In this document: piece by piece, positions 60,012 through 64,000 of the stretch
How positions within the stretch are numbered: position 1 is the first letter of the stretch
How the letters are laid out: each line of letters opens with the position of its first letter
Assembly (NCBI GenBank): GCA_026391735.1
Contig: JAPLDL010000003.1
Location: forward strand, 124,001-188,000
From: Bacteroidota bacterium
Lineage (GTDB): Bacteria > Bacteroidota > Bacteroidia > Bacteroidales > FEN-979
Reading direction: 5' to 3'
DNA length: 64,000 nucleotides
The notes under the pieces: model-generated
Told to the model about the DNA's origin: nothing
Seen by the model: only the letters and a program-made list of their open reading frames with translations
The model's database searches: none
Translations under genes and position numbers: made by a program

Positions 60012-60019
60012 TAGTTTTG
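60012..60019 (+). promoter_or_regulatory. -7 box of the small coupled operon
   Basis: TAGTTTTG, a perfect TAnnTTTG match, 36 bases before the ATG of the 47-residue frame. No clear -33 TTG. Confidence 0.4.
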
Positions 60020-60055
60020 TAACAAGATTGCCCAAATAATTATAACATAGTTCCA

Positions 60056-60199
60056 ATGGAGATGAAGGCAAGAATCACTAACCAGAATAAGAGTACGGAT
60101 ACAGATAATGAAAATCCAAAGAGACATACATCTATCGGGTGGACGATCTTGAGGCTGTTACAACAACTGGGAGTTTTAACTGAAAAAATGATTAGATAG
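60056..60199 (+). CDS. Small protein, 47 residues, coupled to the HTH gene
   Basis: ATG 60056 opens a 47-codon frame ending TAG 60197-60199. The last G of the stop is the first base of a GTG start for the next frame, which implies translational coupling. The N-terminal half is polar (NQNKSTDTDNENPK) and the C-terminal half is an amphipathic helix (WTILRLLQQLGVL). Codon content looks like the neighbours. It has an upstream -7 box. Function unknown; coding status is likely but not proven. Confidence 0.45.
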   Translation: MEMKARITNQNKSTDTDNENPKRHTSIGWTILRLLQQLGVLTEKMIR

Positions 60200-60426
60200 T
60201 GATAATACTGAAAAAAGGACACAAGAAATGGAAACAAGAAATGGAAACAAGAAAAGAAACATTACATGATGATTTAGTCGATCTGACGGGTCTTGCAAAA
60301 TTTCTCGGTCGCACAAAGGTGACCATTTGGCGATACCGACGAAAATATAACTTACCCGAATACCATGCCGGCAAAACCATATTTTTTCGTATTAGCGAAG
60401 TACTGGAAGCAATTCGAGTGAAGTAA
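60199..60426 (+). CDS. Excisionase-like helix-turn-helix protein
   Basis: A MerR/HTH_17-type DNA-binding protein. GTG 60199 gives 75 residues; ATG 60241 gives 61 and is the alternative start. The HTH core LVDLTGLAKFLGRTKVTIWRYRR followed by FRISEVLEAI is typical of excisionases and plasmid regulators. The N-terminal DNA holds a 13-base direct repeat (AAGAAATGGAAAC, twice near 60232-60257), so its length may vary. With the integrase it would set the direction of recombination. Confidence 0.75.
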   Translation: MIILKKGHKKWKQEMETRKETLHDDLVDLTGLAKFLGRTKVTIWRYRRKYNLPEYHAGKTIFFRISEVLEAIRVK

Positions 60427-60895
60427 CCTCTTCAGCAAGGCTTATACAATTAAGTATTTACGACCTACCAGTTGTATAGAATTAGGAAATCAACAAACTT
60501 GACCACATTACTCAGAGGTGGGTTTACAACCATTCCGGCAATGCTTTAAACATTTTTACCCATTATACAAAAAATAGTTGAGCGATGAGGTTACTTTTAC
60601 AAAGAACCCATTTTACATGCCAACTCTCAGGCTCAAAAAGCAACGGATTATATACTTAACATCCGAAATGATGAAAACGAATTTGATTTAACTGATCAAA
60701 CTATAGATAAAAATGCAAAGAAAGATGTGGAATTGCAACAAGCAAGGAAAGGGAAAGGGCATCAATCAATTGATCATTGCAGATAAAGAAGGCACTTAGT
60801 AAACGCTTCTATAATTCCCCTTGAAATATATTCACAAATTGTGTATTTAGCGACTTTTTTACACTATATTTGTGAATTAGGCGGATAATTTCAGC
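60427..60895 (+). other. Non-coding or decayed region between the HTH gene and the IS
   Basis: A stop-free stretch of 66 codons from 60589 to 60786 (GYFYKEPILHANSQAQK...) has no start codon and may be a relic of an older gene. An inverted repeat TTCACAAAT / ATTTGTGAA lies at 60831-60839 and 60868-60876. I recognise no intact gene. Confidence 0.5.
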
Positions 60896-60939
60896 TAGTA
60901 TCTAATTGCATTAATACACTATATTAAACAAATTTGTAT

Positions 60940-60947
60940 TATCTTTG
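60940..60947 (+). promoter_or_regulatory. Transposase -7 box with leaderless spacing
   Basis: TATCTTTG, perfect TAnnTTTG, followed by exactly 4 bases (GTGC) and ATG 60952. It lies inside the insertion sequence, so the element brings its own promoter. Confidence 0.55.
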
Positions 60948-60951
60948 GTGC

Positions 60952-62013
60952 ATGAGAAAAGCACCAGAGATTGAGATCAACCCGAAAGATCTCGCAATTT
61001 TAACCAAGCGGGTTAAAAGCCACACTGAATCCATGCAAGTAATAGAGAGGGCCAGGATCCTATTATTTTGCCATGAAGGGAAAGGTGTAAATGAGATCGC
61101 AACACTCATGCAGACGTATCCGAATAAAATAATCGAATGGAGGGATCGGTATCAATCCCAGGGATTGGCTGGTCTGGATGACCGGCCTCGCAGCGGGAAG
61201 CCAAAGGAATATATTGATTTGCCTGCGAAAATGTTAAAAACCATCAGCAGTTCACCTCCAAAAGGATACGGTCGATGGGATGCAGTATTAATTGCAAAAG
61301 AATTGTGTTGTTCTCCGGATTCTGTTTGGCGCGCATTAAAAAAGGGAGGCATCAGCCTGGCGCGAAAACGTTCATGGTGTATCAGTACGGATATAGAGTT
61401 TGTTCCTAAAGCAGCGGATATTGTTGGGCTATATTTAGATCCTCCCATGAAGGCCATTGTTATTTGTGTTGATGAAAAGCCACGCATCCAAGCGTTAGAG
61501 CGTAAAACCGGCTATATTCAAACGCGGGATGGTAAACTTCAAAGAGCCTATCAAAGCACTTATAAAAGGAATGGTACGTTGAATTTGTTCGCAGCCTTAA
61601 ATGTAGCAACAGGAAGCATCACTGCCAAAACGACCAAATACAAAACACGGGAAGATTTTATCAAATATTTACATGAATTAATTGCCGAGTATTCGAAGGA
61701 TCAGGACATCCATGTGATCCTTGATAATTATTCAACACATAAAAAGAATCAAACCTGGTTAGTCAATAATCCGAATGTTCATTTTCATTTTACCCCCACA
61801 TCAGCCAGTTGGTTGAATCAGGTAGAAATATGGTTTGGCATATTTTCCAGAAAATCACTTGAAGGCTCCAGCCATGCAAGTACAGAAGCCCTTAGCGAAC
61901 ATATAATGGCCTATGTGGAAAATTATAACACGGCCAGTAAGCCCTTCATCTGGAGAAAACGAGAAGTCCGTGGAAGTCAATTAAAGAATAATATAGTTAA
62001 TTTACTCAATTAG
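60952..62013 (+). CDS. tnp: IS630-family transposase
   Basis: A 353-residue DDE transposase. The N-terminal two-thirds of the first 130 residues are helix-turn-helix DNA-binding (PKDLAILTKRVKSHTESMQV and PNKIIEWRDRYQ). The catalytic triad is complete: Asp174 in VICVDEKPR, Asp258 in HVILDNYSTH and Glu292 in ASWLNQVEIWFG; the last two are 34 residues apart, the D34E spacing of this family. ATG 60952 is preferred over an upstream TTG. The gene is intact. Confidence 0.95.
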   Translation: MRKAPEIEINPKDLAILTKRVKSHTESMQVIERARILLFCHEGKGVNEIATLMQTYPNKIIEWRDRYQSQGLAGLDDRPRSGKPKEYIDLPAKMLKTISSSPPKGYGRWDAVLIAKELCCSPDSVWRALKKGGISLARKRSWCISTDIEFVPKAADIVGLYLDPPMKAIVICVDEKPRIQALERKTGYIQTRDGKLQRAYQSTYKRNGTLNLFAALNVATGSITAKTTKYKTREDFIKYLHELIAEYSKDQDIHVILDNYSTHKKNQTWLVNNPNVHFHFTPTSASWLNQVEIWFGIFSRKSLEGSSHASTEALSEHIMAYVENYNTASKPFIWRKREVRGSQLKNNIVNLLN

Positions 62014-62090
62014 GCACTAGTATGAATTACTTGAAGCCTAAGGATTGGGTTTGACTATAAAAAAAGTAATAATATTGAAAACCTAATTTT

Positions 62091-62720
62091 ATGACAAACC
62101 TTTACATTATTGATGATCATTACCTTATCATTGAAGGTCTTTACTCCTCATTTGATCTTGAATCAAATGAGTTTAAGGTTATCGGTGGAAGCTTAAGCGT
62201 TACTGATGCCCTGGAAAGAATCTCTCCAAACAACGTAGATATCATTATCCTTGATTTATTCATCCATCAATCAGACCCGATTATAAATATTGAGTTGATC
62301 CGCAAAACCTTCCCAAGTATCCCTGTCGTTATTTTATCCCAGGAAAGTTCTCTGTTGTGGCAGGTCAAAATGTTTCGACATGGCGTAAAAGCATACATAA
62401 ACAAATTGGAAGATAAAGCCGAAATGCGGCAGAAGCTACTTAATGTTTCCAAGGGTGAAACGATGATGTCAAACGAAGTGGTCGAGATCATCATGAAAGG
62501 GGATCAAAAAGGGTCGGGTATATTATCATCCGAAAATAAGGGAATTCTTTCCTTTTTATTACAGGGTTTGACTGCGAAGGAGATTGCGTTAAAAATGAGT
62601 CAATCCAAATCTTCCATTGAAAAAAAACTGAAAAAAAACCGGGAAGTTTATAAGGTAAGAAACAATTACGAATTGATTATTAAACTCTTACACAAACAAA
62701 CCTCTCCATTATTTCTTTAA
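62091..62720 (+). CDS. LuxR/NarL-type response regulator
   Basis: A 209-residue regulator with a receiver domain (Asp55 in IIILDLFIHQ, acidic IDDH start) and a C-terminal LuxR-type helix-turn-helix (about 145-200, LTAKEIALKMSQSKSSIEKKLKK). No histidine kinase is adjacent. The separating interval to the IS is 71 bases, so the IS may have landed upstream of its promoter. A weak TAATATTG-like box lies before the start. Confidence 0.85.
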   Translation: MTNLYIIDDHYLIIEGLYSSFDLESNEFKVIGGSLSVTDALERISPNNVDIIILDLFIHQSDPIINIELIRKTFPSIPVVILSQESSLLWQVKMFRHGVKAYINKLEDKAEMRQKLLNVSKGETMMSNEVVEIIMKGDQKGSGILSSENKGILSFLLQGLTAKEIALKMSQSKSSIEKKLKKNREVYKVRNNYELIIKLLHKQTSPLFL

Positions 62721-63235
62721 CCATTCCGAAAAGTACACCTTTTCTTTCCGTTTATAGGAATTTAAACGCGCTTTTTCTTCCGATTTTCGGAAGTAAAATT
62801 TCTGAAAATAGTACTTGCTTTTTGATATTTCTATAAAAGAATATGCCTATACTTGCTGCAAGTAAAAATGAACCATTGTTTACTGAAATAATTCGTTAAT
62901 TTTTGACTTTCAAACAGAAAGCTTTCTTTGGTTGTAATTTATAATCACAAATAAGAAAGTTGTCCTGGTAATCAATAACAAGTTATAACTTTCTCAGTAA
63001 ATTTCGAATATTTACAATTTAAATGGGGAAAATTAAATTTACTATCCTGATAGATTTTTTTTAGCAAGGGAAAGACATTGAGGATTTTTTGGGCATATTA
63101 AAACAGGAAATACTAAACCAACTTTTTCTGGTTCCTTCACCAATGTATGGACTAAACATATTTTAGTATAAATATATCAAAATGTGTAATGATAGTTAAT
63201 AAAAATTAATAATGAATACTTAATAGTAAAAGAGT
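62721..63235 (+). other. AT-rich non-coding stretch
   Basis: 515 bases without a gene. A hairpin CTTCCGA-TTT-TCGGAAG at about 62778-62794 could end the regulator transcript. The remainder is strongly AT-rich with TTTT/AAAA tracts and no clear TTG-N19-TAnnTTTG promoter. It should contain the promoter of the next gene. Confidence 0.55.
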
Positions 63236-64000
63236 ATGAAAACAAAAACTATGTTATTCCTTATATTGTTAATTTCTACGATCCTTAATAATGATAACGT
63301 TCATGCTCAGGGTCTTTATCCACCGTATCCTTTGACTGAATACGCATCACCAACAACATTTAAACAAAGTACTCTCTTTGAGAGTTATAGAAATTATTTC
63401 GGTCTTGGAATCAATGCCCCAAAGGCAAAACTCCACATTTATTCGCCGTATTCCTCATATGCATTGCTTAAAATTGAAACCCAACCCACTCTAGACCAGC
63501 TATCTTCAGATTCTATCCTTTTCATGGGGATAAAAAATTCTGCACGCTATGGAATTTACCAGCCCGGAAGTAATAGTTTAACATTTAGAAATTATTTTCA
63601 CAATAAAGTATGTATAGGTAACGACGATGGTTATGACATTTTAAATGTCACCGGACATATAACACTTGCACCTCCAGAGAATGAAGATACGATTAAAATC
63701 CATGTTAATTCTAATGGGTCTATTCCTACAATTGCATTTAAATTTCGTGATTTACAGACCACTTCAACACCATTATCAATTAATGCAGCCTGTGTTAAAA
63801 CGCCGTGTTTCGAAACAGATTTTATCAAAATAAACAATCATGCGGGAATAAACAAAGTGCTTATGAGTGATGACTTTGGTAATGGCCAATGGACGGACGC
63901 ATCTCGTTTTATAACAGATTATTGGCTAGTAAACCAGACACGTGATCTGTATTTAAATACTGACAGATACCCCCATCTTGGAATAGGTGTTCAAGTCCCT
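63236..64000 (+). CDS. Secreted surface-type protein, N-terminal part
   Basis: The ATG at 63236 opens a frame with no stop to the end of the window (255 codons), so the 3' end is missing. It has a signal peptide (about 1-25, ending VHAQ). The mature sequence resembles Bacteroidota surface proteins with repeated GIG-type blocks: FGLGINAPKAKLHIYSP, KVCIGNDDGYDILNVTGHITL and YLNTDRYPHLGIGVQVP. Such proteins are often large with tail-fibre-like or T9SS ends. The sequence is AT-rich like the element. Partial; function unknown. Confidence 0.65.
   Translation, partial: MKTKTMLFLILLISTILNNDNVHAQGLYPPYPLTEYASPTTFKQSTLFESYRNYFGLGINAPKAKLHIYSPYSSYALLKIETQPTLDQLSSDSILFMGIKNSARYGIYQPGSNSLTFRNYFHNKVCIGNDDGYDILNVTGHITLAPPENEDTIKIHVNSNGSIPTIAFKFRDLQTTSTPLSINAACVKTPCFETDFIKINNHAGINKVLMSDDFGNGQWTDASRFITDYWLVNQTRDLYLNTDRYPHLGIGVQVP

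Larger units (their letters stand above)
59711..60055 (+). other. Non-coding region downstream of the integrase
   Basis: 345 bases without a recognised gene. It begins with a C-run (CCCCCCCC near 59728), holds the twin palindrome at 59914-59934 and ends with a -7 box TAGTTTTG at 60012-60019, 36 bases before a small frame at 60056. I see no other coding sequence. Confidence 0.55.
60896..62019 (+). mobile_element. IS630-family insertion sequence
   Basis: A single transposase gene framed by imperfect terminal inverted repeats: left CTAGTATCTAATTG (60895-60908) and right CAATTAGGCACTAG (62007-62020), 12 of 14 bases matching. Both ends finish at TA, in agreement with the TA target site duplication of IS630-type elements. 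It is about 1.1 kb. Exact ends are estimated from the repeats. Confidence 0.75.

Noticed and set aside
60589-60786. Intact small gene upstream of the IS
   Set aside because: No start codon in the frame and no recognised similarity; kept only as a possible relic.

Overview
This window reads as chromosome of a member of the Bacteroidota, probably an environmental Bacteroidales- or Marinilabiliales-like bacterium (the rank is inference). The evidence is a SusC/SusD glycan-uptake locus, a type IX secretion sorting domain on a glycoside hydrolase, many TAnnTTTG -7 promoter boxes with TTG/TTTG -33 boxes and mostly no Shine-Dalgarno, and family-typical neighbours such as acpP-fabF-rnc-IPExxxVDY.

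Layout. 1-3341: tail of an HME-type RND efflux pump, then envelope proteins with signal peptides. 3384-7008 (minus): lipoprotein, mrdA (PBP2) and rodA, a cell-elongation operon. 7061-11264: LuxE-like acyl-protein synthetase, SRAP protein, large polytopic membrane protein, acylphosphatase. 11313-14020 (minus): histidine kinase, OmpR-type regulator, rsmI. 14100-17811: a candidate small RNA, purN, a damaged acpP, fabF, rnc, an IPExxxVDY-like protein. 17816-23766: phasin-like protein, UbiB-type kinase, pheS, cyclophilin and hypotheticals, with short-period intergenic repeat arrays.

23835-38567 (minus) is the metabolic centre: a polysaccharide utilization locus ordered PKD lipoprotein, SusC, SusD, GH30 lipoprotein, GH5-CBM6-CBM6-T9SS, GH30, GH3-PA14. 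The enzyme set fits a beta-glucan such as beta-1,6 or mixed beta-1,3/1,6 glucan (inference). A NUDIX/winged-helix regulator is divergent from it. 39772-52963 holds an acyltransferase-like membrane protein, dusB, a CPBP protease, a GT-C-like membrane protein, a LytS/LytTR system, a sodium:solute symporter, a second D15-like barrel, a DUF1579-like protein and an unusual GT51 glycosyltransferase. 53006-58205 holds mostly secreted or outer-membrane unknowns plus a GDPD lipoprotein.

At about 58266 the chromosome meets the left end of an integrative element. A tRNA 3' fragment (probably tRNA-Ser) and a terminator adjoin a tyrosine integrase, followed by a small coupled operon with an excisionase-like HTH protein, an IS630-family insertion, a LuxR-type response regulator and a secreted protein cut by the window end. 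This part looks AT-richer than the chromosome.

Most notable: acpP carries an internal out-of-frame deletion; heptamer and octamer repeat arrays, often inverted, lie between housekeeping genes and one supplies a start codon; several genes start only 4-5 nt after their -7 box, implying leaderless mRNAs; and the glycan locus starts with a duplicated PKD lipoprotein followed by a terminator-like hairpin.
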